From Micromonospora rhizosphaerae (GTDB lineage Bacteria; Actinomycetota; Actinomycetes; Mycobacteriales; Micromonosporaceae): a stretch of 64,000 nucleotides of DNA. The notes beneath the pieces were generated by a model. It did no database searches, was not told where the DNA came from, and saw only the letters and a program-made list of their open reading frames with translations. The position numbers and the translations under genes were made by a program. The DNA lies in the NCBI RefSeq assembly GCF_900091465.1, contig NZ_FMHV01000002.1:5518001-5582000 (forward strand), written 5' to 3'. Positions 26,522 to 35,540 of this stretch are shown in pieces (positions within the stretch are counted from its first letter, which is position 1; each line of letters opens with the position of its first letter).

Positions 26522-27346
26522 TCACGGGAGCCGGGCGACGGCTCCGTAGACCGACACGTCCGCGGAGGCCGGCCGTGGGGCTTCCTCGCTCTCGGCACGC
26601 CACTCGTTGACGGGGACGACGCCGGGCTCCACGACGTCGAGGTCCCTAAGTAGGGCGGCGAACTCGGCCCTGGTCCGCGGCCAGATGTCGGTCTGTCCAG
26701 TGGCGAGCATGCGGTCGTAGACGGCGGCCACGGGCTCGGAAAGGAAGTCCTTCGTGGCGTTGGTGGCGACCAGGTAGCTTCCGGTTGGGAGCGCGTCGAG
26801 CAGGCGCGCGACGATCGGCGCTGCGGCCCCGGGGCCGGGTATGAAGTGCAGCACTGCGACGAGCATCAGCCCGATTGGGCGGGACAGGTCCAGCGTGGCG
26901 AGCAGGTCCGGGTGGGTAAGGATTGTCTCTGGCTCGCGGAGGTCGGCTTCGAGGTAGGCGGTGCGGCCTTCGGGGGCGCTGGTGAGCAGTGCCCGCGCGT
27001 GAGCCATCACCATGGGGTCGTTGTCCACGTAGACGACTCGTGTCTCAGGAGCGATCGCCTGGGCGACCTCGTGTGTGTTGTTGGCGGTGGGCAGGCCGGT
27101 GCCAATGTCAAGGAACTGCCGAATGCCCGCCTCGCGGGCCAGGTAGGTGGTGGCCCTGCGCAGGAAACGCCGGTTCTCCCGGGCGGCGATCGGCGCGCTG
27201 GGCCAGGCCGCAGCGATCCGGTCCGCGGACTCGCGGTCGGCCGCGAAGTTGTCCTTGCCGCCGAGCCAGTAGTTGTAGCGGCGGGCCGGGTGCGCGGTCG
27301 TCGTGTCGATCCGGTCTCGCATCGGGTCGGCTTCTGGCAGATTCAC
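26522..27346 (-). CDS. DUF574 SAM-dependent methyltransferase
   Basis: A 274-residue cytosolic protein of the actinobacterial DUF574 family. The family N-terminus DRIDTTTAHPARRYNYWLGG and KDNFAADRESADRI is clear, then the SAM motif FLDIGTGLPTANNTHEVAQ, VVYVDNDPMV and the C-terminal WRAESE block. GTG 27346 is chosen because GGGAG precedes it by about seven bases; ATG 27322 is the alternative. The family is widespread in actinomycetes, often in many copies, with unknown substrate. Its 3' end was hit by the ISAs1 fragment but the protein seems complete. Confidence 0.88.
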   Translation of the reverse strand: MNLPEADPMRDRIDTTTAHPARRYNYWLGGKDNFAADRESADRIAAAWPSAPIAARENRRFLRRATTYLAREAGIRQFLDIGTGLPTANNTHEVAQAIAPETRVVYVDNDPMVMAHARALLTSAPEGRTAYLEADLREPETILTHPDLLATLDLSRPIGLMLVAVLHFIPGPGAAAPIVARLLDALPTGSYLVATNATKDFLSEPVAAVYDRMLATGQTDIWPRTRAEFAALLRDLDVVEPGVVPVNEWRAESEEAPRPASADVSVYGAVARLP

Positions 27347-27573
27347 GGGCCAACTCCCATAACTACGTCTAGCCGGCTGTGGTCTGCCGGGCGGCGACCG
27401 CCGCGTTGCGAGGCTCAGGGTAGTACCGGATGGACGCTCAGCGTGTCCCGTGCCTGCTTGCCTGCGTACACTGGCCGCCGGCACGGTGACCGAGCTGCTC
27501 GACTGAGGCGCGTGGAAGGGCCCCTTGCCAACAAGGGCCCTTCCCGTACGGCCTGCCCGGCCTAGCCCGTGTT

Positions 27574-28476
27574 TCATAAGGCTCGGAGCCACTGGTTGAT
27601 GATGGCGACGGTGACGGTGGCTTCGAAGCGGACGGCGAGTTTGTCGTAGCGGGTGGCCATGGCGCGGTGCTGTTTGAGCTGGTTGATGCCGCACTCCACG
27701 GCGTGCCGCAATCGGTAGTCGACCGGGTTGAAGGCGGGTGGTCGTCCGCCTTTGGATCCCTTGGCCTTACGGTGAGCGTCCTGGTCGGCCTTGCTCGGGA
27801 TGCAGACCCGGATCTTTCGGCGGCGGGCATACCCGCGGTTGCCGCGGCCGGTGTACGCCTTGTCGGCCAGGACCAGGTCGGGACGAGTCCGGGGCCGGCC
27901 GCCGCCGACCCGGTACACCTTGATCCGCTCCAGCACGGTGATGAACTGCGGGCTGTCTCCGCGCTGCCCACCGGTGATCACCACGGCGAGGGTCTTACGG
28001 CCCTGCTCGCAGGCCAGGTGCGTCTTGGTGGTGAACCCGCCCCGGGAACGACCCAGCCCGTGATCGGCAGGCTCGGTGGCAACACCACCCGGCGGCTCCT
28101 TCTGCAGGTGACCGTCCCGGCGGGCACCCGCAGCGTGCTGGTGGGCGCGGCTGATCGTGGAATCGACGCTCACCGTCCAGTCGATCTTCCCGGCGGCGTC
28201 CGCCCCGGCCTGCAACCCTGCCAGGACCTTCGCCCACGTGCCGTCACGCTGCCAGCGCCGGAACCAGCGATACAAGGTCTGCCAAGGCCCATACACCTCC
28301 GGCACATCCCGCCACGGCGTCCCGGTCCGGACCCGCCACCGGATCCCGTCGATGATCTGCCGTTTCGTCCAACGCGGCGGACGCCCCCGGCCCGGCTCCA
28401 CAGGCAGAACAGGCCGCAGCCCCGCCCACTGAGCGTCGGTGAGATCGTGCCGCCTCGCTGCCGCTACCCTGGGCAC
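27574..28476 (-). CDS. IS5-family DDE transposase
   Basis: A 300-residue single-frame transposase. The N-terminus is [18 protein letters not shown], then [20 protein letters not shown] (part of the DUF4096 domain) and the DDE domain: [15 protein letters not shown] holds the first Asp, [12 protein letters not shown] the second, and [20 protein letters not shown] the Glu. A GTG start at 28476 is used. No frameshift is required, unlike many IS427 members with two ORFs. It lies in a complete element with repeats and target duplication. Confidence 0.93.
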   Translation of the reverse strand: MPRVAAARRHDLTDAQWAGLRPVLPVEPGRGRPPRWTKRQIIDGIRWRVRTGTPWRDVPEVYGPWQTLYRWFRRWQRDGTWAKVLAGLQAGADAAGKIDWTVSVDSTISRAHQHAAGARRDGHLQKEPPGGVATEPADHGLGRSRGGFTTKTHLACEQGRKTLAVVITGGQRGDSPQFITVLERIKVYRVGGGRPRTRPDLVLADKAYTGRGNRGYARRRKIRVCIPSKADQDAHRKAKGSKGGRPPAFNPVDYRLRHAVECGINQLKQHRAMATRYDKLAVRFEATVTVAIINQWLRAL

Positions 28477-28533
28477 GAGGTCTCCGGTCGGTCTTCGGTT
28501 TGCTTGGTCGCTAACCGATCTACCGGAGACCTC
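28477..28533. repeat. Conserved 12-bp hairpin upstream of the IS5 transposase
   Basis: GAGGTCTCCGGT at 28477-28488 and ACCGGAGACCTC at 28522-28533 are perfect inverted arms directly before the transposase start. The same arms occur in the relic at 6903-6955. In an mRNA entering from outside, such a structure could hide the ribosome site or end transcription. Confidence 0.75.
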
Positions 28534-28677
28534 CTCTCTTATCGATCACCGCCACGCCGGCTTCTCACCGCCTAGCAGAGCCTTACGAAACACGGGCTAG
28601 TGTGAAGATCGTCGGGCACATATCCGGCACAACTGAGACCGGCAAGGCGTGCGAAGGCAGTGCTTCCCCAACCGTGA

Positions 28678-29442
28678 TCAGCCGCCGAGGTACGCCTGGA
28701 CGACCTCCGGGTTGTTCGCGACGTCGACGGCCGCGCCTGACACCTTCAGCCGGCCGGACTCCAGCACGTACGCCCGGTCGGCGATCTCCAGTGCCGCGAG
28801 CGCGTTCTGCTCGACGACCAGCACCGTGGTGCCCTGCTGCCGGATGCGGGCGATGGTCTCGAAGATGAGTTCGACGAGCACCGGGGCGAGACCCATTGAC
28901 GGCTCGTCGAGGAGCAGCAGCTTCGGCCTCGCCATGAGCGCCCGGCCGAGGGCGAGCATCTGCTGCTCGCCCCCGGACAACGTGCCCGCGCGCTGCGCGA
29001 TGCGTTCGCGCAAGCGGGGGAACAGCTCGTAGACCTGCTCCTTGTCGGCGGCGATCCCGTGCCTGTCGGTGCGCACGAACGCGCCGAGGTCGAGGTTTTC
29101 ATCGACGCTCATCCGCGGGAAGATCCGGCGACCCTCCGGCGCCTGAACGATCCCGAGGCGCACGATCTGGTGCGCGGGCAGCCCGTTGAGCCGGCGCCCC
29201 TCGAAGGTCATCGTGCCGCGGCGCGGATGCAGCAGCCCGGAGATGGTACGCAGCGTGGTGGACTTTCCGGCCCCGTTCGATCCGAGCAGCGTGACGATCT
29301 CGCCGGGCATGACGGTGAGGGTGAGGCCCCTCACGGCGGCGATGTTGCCGTAGTAGACCTCGATCCGATCGAGCGAGAGCATCGGCTCGCTGGACGGGGG
29401 ACGCTGCTCCGGGACAGGGACGGCGTGGAAGGCGTTCGGCAT
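28678..29442 (-). CDS. livF: Branched-chain-type amino acid ABC transporter ATPase LivF
   Basis: A 254-residue ABC ATPase with Walker A LLGSNGAGKST, signature LSGGEQQMLALGRALM and Walker B LLLLDEPSMGLAP. YYGNIAAVRGLTL and the short C-terminus ending AYLGG are typical of LivF. ATG 29442 is preferred over GTG 29448 because GGAGG stands eight bases upstream of it. Last gene of livKHMGF. Confidence 0.95.
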   Translation of the reverse strand: MPNAFHAVPVPEQRPPSSEPMLSLDRIEVYYGNIAAVRGLTLTVMPGEIVTLLGSNGAGKSTTLRTISGLLHPRRGTMTFEGRRLNGLPAHQIVRLGIVQAPEGRRIFPRMSVDENLDLGAFVRTDRHGIAADKEQVYELFPRLRERIAQRAGTLSGGEQQMLALGRALMARPKLLLLDEPSMGLAPVLVELIFETIARIRQQGTTVLVVEQNALAALEIADRAYVLESGRLKVSGAAVDVANNPEVVQAYLGG

Positions 29443-29444
29443 GG

Positions 29445-30254
29445 TCACAACCTCCGCTCCCGGGCGGCCTTGCCCAGGTAGGCCTCGATGACGCGGGCGT
29501 CGGACCGGATCTGCTCCGGTGTTCCCTCGGCGATGCGCTCGCCGTGGTCGAGCACGGTGATCCGTTCCGAAACCCGCATCACGACGCTCATGTCGTGCTC
29601 GATGAGCAGCACTGACAGGTTCTTCGCCTCGCGCACCCGGTGGACGAACTCGGTGAACCGGGCGGACTCCCGCGGGTTCATCCCGGCCGTCGGCTCGTCG
29701 AGCAGCAACACGCTCGGCCGCACCGCGAGCGCCCGGGCGACCTCGAGCCGACGCTGGTCGCCGTAGGAGAGGTTGCGGGCGTACTCGTCGGCGGCCCGGC
29801 CGATGCCCACGAAGTCGAGCAGTTCCCGCGCCGTTTCCCGCGCCTCGCGCTCCTCGCGGCGCTGCCTCGGGGTGTGCAGCACCGTCGCGGTCACCCCGGA
29901 GCGCAGGTGGGAATGCATGGCCACCTTGACGTTCTCCTCGGCGGTCATCAGTCCGAACAGCCGGATGTTCTGAAACGTCCGGCCAACGCCAAGGGCGGCG
30001 ATGCGGTGCGGTGCCAAGTTGGTGATGTCGCGGTCGCCGATGTAAACGCGGCCTGCGGTCAGCTCGTAAAGCCCGGTGAGCGCGTTGAAGAAGGTCGTCT
30101 TGCCGGCCCCGTTAGGGCCGATCATGCTCACGATCCCGCCCTCGGGCACCGTGAAGCTGACGTCGTTCACCGCCACGAGGCCGCCGAAGCGGACTGTGAG
30201 GTGTTCGGCTCGCAGGGCCGTCCGGGTCTCGGTCGTCTTGGTCGTCGTAGTCAC
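29445..30254 (-). CDS. livG: Branched-chain-type amino acid ABC transporter ATPase LivG
   Basis: A 269-residue ABC ATPase with Walker A MIGPNGAGKTTFFNALTG, signature LSYGDQRRLEVARALA and LLLDEPTAGMNPRE. A C-terminal extension (ITVLDHGERIAEGTPEQIR, VIEAYLGK) is LivG-like. The GTG start at 30254 overlaps the livM stop as GTGA. With LivF it powers the LivHM channel. Confidence 0.95.
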   Translation of the reverse strand: MTTTTKTTETRTALRAEHLTVRFGGLVAVNDVSFTVPEGGIVSMIGPNGAGKTTFFNALTGLYELTAGRVYIGDRDITNLAPHRIAALGVGRTFQNIRLFGLMTAEENVKVAMHSHLRSGVTATVLHTPRQRREEREARETARELLDFVGIGRAADEYARNLSYGDQRRLEVARALAVRPSVLLLDEPTAGMNPRESARFTEFVHRVREAKNLSVLLIEHDMSVVMRVSERITVLDHGERIAEGTPEQIRSDARVIEAYLGKAARERRL

Positions 30255-31513
30255 CGTCGGTCACTCCCCTCGCCGGCCGCCGCGCGCTCGACCTGCTCGT
30301 CGAGCTCGTCCACCTCGATCGCATCCTGACCCACGGCGGTCTTCTCGTGCTCGCGCAGCACCAGGCGCGTCCGGGACTCCGGCAGGAAGCCCTCCCGTTT
30401 AAAGAGCATCATCAACACCAGCGCCCCGCCGAAAAGTAGGAAGTTGTATGACGTGAAGTTGATCTCGGTGCCGAACTGTGCGTTGAAGGCGTTGCCGAAC
30501 TGCGGTAGGCCGGTCGAGTTCACCCAGGCGAGGATCAGCGCACCGAGCGTCACACCCCACACATTGCCCATGCCGCCGAGCACCACCATCGCGAGCAGCG
30601 TGATGGAGATGGAGAACCGGAACGTTCCCGCGAAGGCGCCATTCACGTGCGTGGCGTACGCGACCCCACCGATGCCCCCGGCCACCGCGCCGATGCCGTA
30701 CGCCGCAAGCTTCGTGCGCATGAGCGGCACGCCCATGGCGCTCGCCGCCACCTCGTCCTCGCGGATCGCCAGCCACGCCCGGCCGAGCTTGCCCTCCCGC
30801 AGCCGCAGTGAGATGAAGATGATGAGCGCGGCGAGCGCGACGAAGATCAGGTACTTCGACAGCAGGTCGAACGGACCGAGGTTACGGATGCTCAGACCAT
30901 TCGCCTCGATCGCGACGCTGTAGATCGGGTCGACCGGCGTAATGCTCTTGTCCCCGTTGGAAAGGTTGAACCCAAAGACGTTGTCTCCGTTCCGGAAGAC
31001 CTGTGGGATGATCTCGCCGAATCCGAGCGTGACGAGCGCGAGATAGTCGCTGCGCAGCCGGAGGGTGGGTGCACCGATGATGACCCCGAAGACGAAGCAC
31101 AGAGCCGCACCGGCGACGAGCACCATCCAGAAGCTGAAATGGATGCCCGGCTGGTTGGTCGGCACCGACCCCAACAGGTGCACCCGGATCTGATAGAAGA
31201 ACGCCGACATCAGCCACGCGGCCGTGTAACCGCCGATGGCCCAGAACGCGACAAACCCGAGATCCAGCAGGCCGGCGTACCCCACGACGATGTTGAGGCC
31301 GAGCGCGCAGATCACCCAGACGAGCGCCTCGTTCAGCGACGCGCGCGGGAGCCAGGTCTGGAGGAACCCGTCGGCCCCGAGTCTGCTGGCGTAGTAATGC
31401 AGGAAGAACACGGCCAGTGCGGCGAGGGCGAAGCCGATCGGCCACCGCAGATGCTCGGGCACCCAGCGTCGACGCTGCGGTGGCGGCACAGGCCTGGACA
31501 GGTCGTATCCCAC
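30251..31513 (-). CDS. livM: Branched-chain-type amino acid ABC transporter permease LivM
   Basis: A 420-residue permease with about ten membrane segments. The core GLNIVVGYAGLLDLGFVAFW and the EAA-like loop LAIREDEVAASAMGVP identify LivM. GTG 31513 is chosen because GGGGAG precedes it by six bases and the livH stop is 2 bp upstream. The C-terminal 50 residues form a charged tail with repeated Glu/Asp after the last helix, longer than usual and of unknown role. Confidence 0.94.
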   Translation of the reverse strand: MGYDLSRPVPPPQRRRWVPEHLRWPIGFALAALAVFFLHYYASRLGADGFLQTWLPRASLNEALVWVICALGLNIVVGYAGLLDLGFVAFWAIGGYTAAWLMSAFFYQIRVHLLGSVPTNQPGIHFSFWMVLVAGAALCFVFGVIIGAPTLRLRSDYLALVTLGFGEIIPQVFRNGDNVFGFNLSNGDKSITPVDPIYSVAIEANGLSIRNLGPFDLLSKYLIFVALAALIIFISLRLREGKLGRAWLAIREDEVAASAMGVPLMRTKLAAYGIGAVAGGIGGVAYATHVNGAFAGTFRFSISITLLAMVVLGGMGNVWGVTLGALILAWVNSTGLPQFGNAFNAQFGTEINFTSYNFLLFGGALVLMMLFKREGFLPESRTRLVLREHEKTAVGQDAIEVDELDEQVERAAAGEGSDRR

Positions 31514-31515
31514 GG

Positions 31516-32559
31516 CTACTCCCCTGTCGCGCGGCCGAGCAGGCCGTCCGGTCGAAACACCATCAGCAGGATCAGGATGCTGAAGACCACGGTCTGCGAC
31601 CACTTCTGCCCGAGTCCGTACGGTGCGCCGTCGTTGATGCCCTGGATCAGCCCGATCAGGACGCCCCCGAGCACAGCACCGGTCAGATTGCCGATGCCGC
31701 CGAGGACCGCCGCAGTGAATGCGATGAGCCCGAGCTGGAAGCCGAGGTCGAAGCGGGTCGAGGCGATCGTCTGCTGGTACATGACACCGGCCGCCCCGGC
31801 CAGCGCCCCGCCAAGGAGGAACGTGAAGGAGATCGTCGAGTTCACGCTGATGCCCATCAGCCGGCTGGCGTCCTGGTCCTGCGATGTCGCCCGCATCGCC
31901 TTCCCCTGCTTGGTCCTCGTGACCAGCCAGCTCATCAGCAGCAGCAGCGGCACCGTGAGGACGATGATGATGAGGAACTTGTAGTCGATCTGGACAGCGC
32001 CGAGGTGGATGGCGCCCGACGGTAGGACGCTTGGCCACTGCCTCTGGCCCGAGCCATTCCAGAGCAGACCGATCTGCTGGAGCACGAAGCTCATGCCCAC
32101 CGCCGTGATGAGGGGGGCGAGTCTGGGCGCACGACGCAGGCGGCGGTAGGCGAGAAACTCGATCATTACGTTGAGCGTGCCGCAGAAGGCCATCGTGGCG
32201 AGCAGGGTGACCAGAAAGAGCAGCCAGGCCACCACGTTGGACTCCCGCTGCCCCATGACGGTCGTGAGCAGGAAGCCGCTGAAGAGCGTGCCCAGCATGA
32301 ACAAGTCCCCGTGGGCAAAGTTGATCAGCTGGATGATGCCGTACACCATCGTGTAGCCCAGCGCAATGAGCGCGTAGAGCGCGCCGTTGTTGAGCCCGGC
32401 AACGGCGGCAGAGAAGAACTGGCCCGGCGACTCTACGACGTTGGCGAGAAGCCATATCGCAACGGTGACGAGGATCAAGGTGGCAGCCGAGCGCTCGATG
32501 ACCGCCCGCCGGGACAGTGGGGGACGGATGGCGGTCGGGGCGAGGGTGGTCGGGGTCAT
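31516..32559 (-). CDS. livH: Branched-chain-type amino acid ABC transporter permease LivH
   Basis: A 347-residue permease with eight or so membrane helices and the LivH block LNNGALYALIALGYTMVYGI with INFAHGDLFMLG; RATSQDQDASRLMGISVNST is the loop that meets the ATPase. ATG 32559 with GGGAG four bases upstream is preferred over the upstream frame extension. It lies 82 bp after the binding-protein gene. Confidence 0.94.
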   Translation of the reverse strand: MTPTTLAPTAIRPPLSRRAVIERSAATLILVTVAIWLLANVVESPGQFFSAAVAGLNNGALYALIALGYTMVYGIIQLINFAHGDLFMLGTLFSGFLLTTVMGQRESNVVAWLLFLVTLLATMAFCGTLNVMIEFLAYRRLRRAPRLAPLITAVGMSFVLQQIGLLWNGSGQRQWPSVLPSGAIHLGAVQIDYKFLIIIVLTVPLLLLMSWLVTRTKQGKAMRATSQDQDASRLMGISVNSTISFTFLLGGALAGAAGVMYQQTIASTRFDLGFQLGLIAFTAAVLGGIGNLTGAVLGGVLIGLIQGINDGAPYGLGQKWSQTVVFSILILLMVFRPDGLLGRATGE

Positions 32560-32641
32560 GGGGCTCCCTGTGCGGCGGTGGGTAGAGCGTCCGGTGGTGT
32601 GGCGCGCCAGCATCGGCGCGCCACACCCTGATAGCGGCGGG

Positions 32642-33913
32642 TCAGGAGGTGACGGGCCAGGCTTTGTGGAACGTCTCCTTGTTGCCCTTCATGATCAAAA
32701 CCGAGATGTCCCGGGCGCTGGCGTCGCCGCTCTTCGGGTCGATCGCCAGGTCCTTGCCGAGCACCGCCTTGCTTGCCGGGATGGAGATGCCGGAGCCCTC
32801 GAACACCGCGTCCCGCACGCCCTTGCGGGTGCCGTCGGACTTCTCGATGGCGGCGAGGATCACCTGCAGCGCCATCACGCCGTACATTGCGTAGCTGGTG
32901 ACCGGGTCGGAGCCGTACTTGGCCTTGTAAGCGTCGAGGAAGGTGGCTGCGGCGCCGCCGGCCGCCCGCAGCTGCGCCGTGTCCAGGCCGGCGAACGTCA
33001 GGTACATGCCCTGGCCCTCGGCGAGCTTCTGCAGGTCGGTGTAGCCCGTGAAGCCGTCGGGACCGAGCAGCTTCACCGGGCCGCTGTTCGGGCCGAGGAC
33101 CTTGACCTTGTCCTTGACCAGTTGGCCGCCGTTGTTGTCGTAGATGCCGCCGAAGTAGACGCAGTCTGGGTTCTTCGACTTGACCTGCTGGAACAGCGCC
33201 ACGTAGTTCGGCTGGGCCTTGTCCCAGGCCTGCTCGCCAACGACCTCGATACCCTGCTTCTTCGCCTCGTCCGCGAACGTCTTGGCCACGCCCTGGCCGT
33301 ACGTCTCGTTGTCATTGAGCACGTAGCACTTCTTGAGCTGGAGGTCCTTGGCGACGAACTGCGCGGCTGCGGCACCCTGATAGTCATCGGTGGTGATGAC
33401 CCGACCGTAGTTCCGCTTGCCGCTTGGGAAGAATTTCTCCGGCTCGCCCGGGTCCCACTTCTTCGTCAGGCCGGGGTTGGTGTTCGCGTGCGAGATCATC
33501 AGCAGCGGTCCCGTCGAGTCCGCGTTCAGCACCGGAGCCTCGATCTTGGCGCAGCCGGAGTTGTAGGTGCCCATGACCGCGACCTCGTTGGCGTTCGCGA
33601 CGTGGTCCTGCGCGTTCTTGGCGCAGGTGGCGTCGTCCCACGCGCCCTTGGCCGCCGTGGAGTCGTCGTACTTCTTTAGTGTCACCGTGTGCTTGCCGGC
33701 CTTGCCGCCCTGCTGCTCTAGGTAGAGCTGCATGGCGTTCCATGTGGCGTCGGAGGCGTCCTTGGACGCGCCCTGGAACGGCAGGTCCACGCCGACGACG
33801 ACGTTCTTCGCCTCGCCGGTGCTGGTACCCGTGCCGCCCGGGTCTCCCCCGCACGCCCCAGCGGCCATCGCGACGACCACCAGACCCGTGAGTACGTTGA
33901 CATGTCTGGCCAT
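32642..33913 (-). CDS. livK: Amino acid ABC transporter substrate-binding lipoprotein (LivK-like)
   Basis: A 423-residue lipoprotein with signal peptide and lipobox (VVVAMAAGACGG). The type I periplasmic-binding fold is seen in VVVGVDLPFQGASKDASDAT, MGTYNSGCAKIEAPVLN and CVYFGGIYDNNGGQLVKD. GAGGAG precedes ATG 33913. First gene of the operon and divergent from the PucR-type regulator. The catabolic genes on the other side (FAD amine oxidase, ALDH7) suggest an amino or imino acid such as pipecolate or lysine as ligand; this is inference. Confidence 0.93.
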   Translation of the reverse strand: MARHVNVLTGLVVVAMAAGACGGDPGGTGTSTGEAKNVVVGVDLPFQGASKDASDATWNAMQLYLEQQGGKAGKHTVTLKKYDDSTAAKGAWDDATCAKNAQDHVANANEVAVMGTYNSGCAKIEAPVLNADSTGPLLMISHANTNPGLTKKWDPGEPEKFFPSGKRNYGRVITTDDYQGAAAAQFVAKDLQLKKCYVLNDNETYGQGVAKTFADEAKKQGIEVVGEQAWDKAQPNYVALFQQVKSKNPDCVYFGGIYDNNGGQLVKDKVKVLGPNSGPVKLLGPDGFTGYTDLQKLAEGQGMYLTFAGLDTAQLRAAGGAAATFLDAYKAKYGSDPVTSYAMYGVMALQVILAAIEKSDGTRKGVRDAVFEGSGISIPASKAVLGKDLAIDPKSGDASARDISVLIMKGNKETFHKAWPVTS

Positions 33914-34269
33914 CCGAAGCTCCTCTCCCTCGTCGTAACTGCGACTGGGGTCGGCGAAGCCGCGGTAGGCCTCCGGGCCCCTCCCCGAGCCCGGCTGTAC
34001 CGACCTCGATCGTGGCGACGACCGTAGGCGCGACCGGCCCGCGCGGCGATGGACGATTGTCGTGGTCAGCACACCCGGCGTTGAACATCTGTCGAGACAC
34101 CGTGCCCGACCTGCACCTTCGCAACGTTTTCCCTGGATAACGTGTTGGTAGCGACCAGCCGATCGTGCCGTTTACCGTTCCGCAACCGTCGAAGACTCCC
34201 GATCTTTTCGACGACTGTTCAAAATCAATGGACGCCCAAACGGCGGCTGGTCGATGCTCGGGAGTCCTC
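33914..34269. promoter_or_regulatory. Divergent control region between livK and the PucR-type regulator
   Basis: This 356-bp region must contain both promoters. Its part near 34130-34230 is clearly richer in A and T than its surroundings. No perfect long palindrome was found. GGGAG at 34260-34264 is the ribosome site for GTG 34270. Confidence 0.5.
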
Positions 34270-35472
34270 GTGCACGCTGATCTCCAGCGGATCGTCGATG
34301 ACCTCACGGAATACGTGGGGCTGCCGATACAGCTGACTGACGTGCGGCTGGACTCGATCGTCTTCGGCCCGCACGGCGGAGAGATCGACTGGATCCGACG
34401 GGAGAGTCTGCTACTGCGCCGCACTCCCCACCAGGTCCGCGCGCTACTGGAGCGCAGCGGCGTCTTCTCCGCCATCGGTCCGTTGCGGATCCCCGCCGAC
34501 CCGGATCAGGGCATGTGGAGCCGGGTGGCCGTGCCCACTCGCTGGCACAACATCACCTACGGCTACCTATGGATCCTCGACAACGTGCAGGTGCTGACCG
34601 ATCATCAGCTGCAGCACGTCGCAGACCTCGGCGCGGAGATCGGCCGGCTGCTGCACGCCATGCAACGCGCCCGCCATGTCGACGCGAGCCGATTGTCCGA
34701 CCTGGTCGCCGCGCCGCTCGACGTACGGCAGCGGGCAGCAGCTGAGCTGTTGGAGTCCGGCACCATCCCGCCCCGCTCGCCGGTGGCCGCCGTCGTACTT
34801 GCGCATCCGGCCGCCGAGGCGACCCCCGACGACCTCGAGACGGTCCTGTGGGACGTCGGCACAGACGCCCTGCCACGGGCCGTCCTGCGGGTCGTCGAGC
34901 CGAACCACACCGTGCTCCTCGTACCGCTGCCCCGGTCCGGCGATCTTCAGCCCGCACGGTCGGCGGCGGCGCGGCTGCGCCGGGTCTACCTGAACGCCAC
35001 GCACCCCCCGCTGTTGACCGTCGTCGCTGGCATCAGCGACCCGCACACCGAGCTTGTCGAGGTCCACGCAGCCTACCGCCAGGCCAAGCTTGCGGCGCGC
35101 GTCGCGGAGTCGCTACCGGAGCTGGGGCCGGTCGCCGAATGGGGCCGCCTGGGCGCCTTCCGGGCGCTGGTCAGCATCCCCACCGACCAGGTCGGTGCGC
35201 TGGCCTCCTCCGTCGTACGGTCCATCATGGACGCCGGCGACCCCAGCCTGCTGCCGACGCTCGAGGCCTACCTCGATAGCGGTTGCGACATGAAGTGCAC
35301 GTCCGCCTTCCTCAACGTGCACCGCGGAACGGTCTACTACCGCCTCCGCAAGGTGGAGACCGTGTCCGGCCTCCACCTGCACGACGGGCTCGATCGGCTG
35401 GCCCTGCACCTGAGCATCAAGCTCGGCCGCCTCGCCGGCATCATCCCCCACCGCAACGGCGGACCGCACTAG
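34270..35472 (+). CDS. PucR/CdaR-type transcriptional regulator
   Basis: A 400-residue regulator. The N-terminal sensor-like region starts HADLQRIVDDLTEYVGLP, as in actinobacterial PucR-like proteins. The C-terminal helix-turn-helix (HTH_30 type) is TLEAYLDSGCDMKCTSAFLN followed by VHRGTVYYRLRKVE and LHLSIKLGRLAG. GTG 34270 is preferred to the upstream in-frame start at 34165 because GGGAG lies five bases ahead and family similarity begins there. It lies between the transporter and the catabolic genes and is likely their substrate-responsive activator. Confidence 0.9.
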   Translation: MHADLQRIVDDLTEYVGLPIQLTDVRLDSIVFGPHGGEIDWIRRESLLLRRTPHQVRALLERSGVFSAIGPLRIPADPDQGMWSRVAVPTRWHNITYGYLWILDNVQVLTDHQLQHVADLGAEIGRLLHAMQRARHVDASRLSDLVAAPLDVRQRAAAELLESGTIPPRSPVAAVVLAHPAAEATPDDLETVLWDVGTDALPRAVLRVVEPNHTVLLVPLPRSGDLQPARSAAARLRRVYLNATHPPLLTVVAGISDPHTELVEVHAAYRQAKLAARVAESLPELGPVAEWGRLGAFRALVSIPTDQVGALASSVVRSIMDAGDPSLLPTLEAYLDSGCDMKCTSAFLNVHRGTVYYRLRKVETVSGLHLHDGLDRLALHLSIKLGRLAGIIPHRNGGPH

Positions 35473-35540
35473 TCGGACAGGTCAGCGCCAGCGATGATGT
35501 AACTTCCTCCAACCCAGGGTCGGTTTGAGAGCGAGGAACG

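Larger units (their letters stand above)
27565..28597 (-). mobile_element. Complete IS5-family (IS427-type) insertion sequence, 1,033 bp
   Basis: Terminal inverted repeats are GCCCGTGTTTCATAAGGCTC at 27565-27584 and the complement of 28578-28597, with one mismatch. The direct TA on both sides (27563-27564 and 28598-28599) is the expected target duplication for the IS427 group. One transposase gene fills the element. A perfect 12-bp hairpin stands upstream of the transposase. All parts look intact, so it may be active. Confidence 0.9.
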
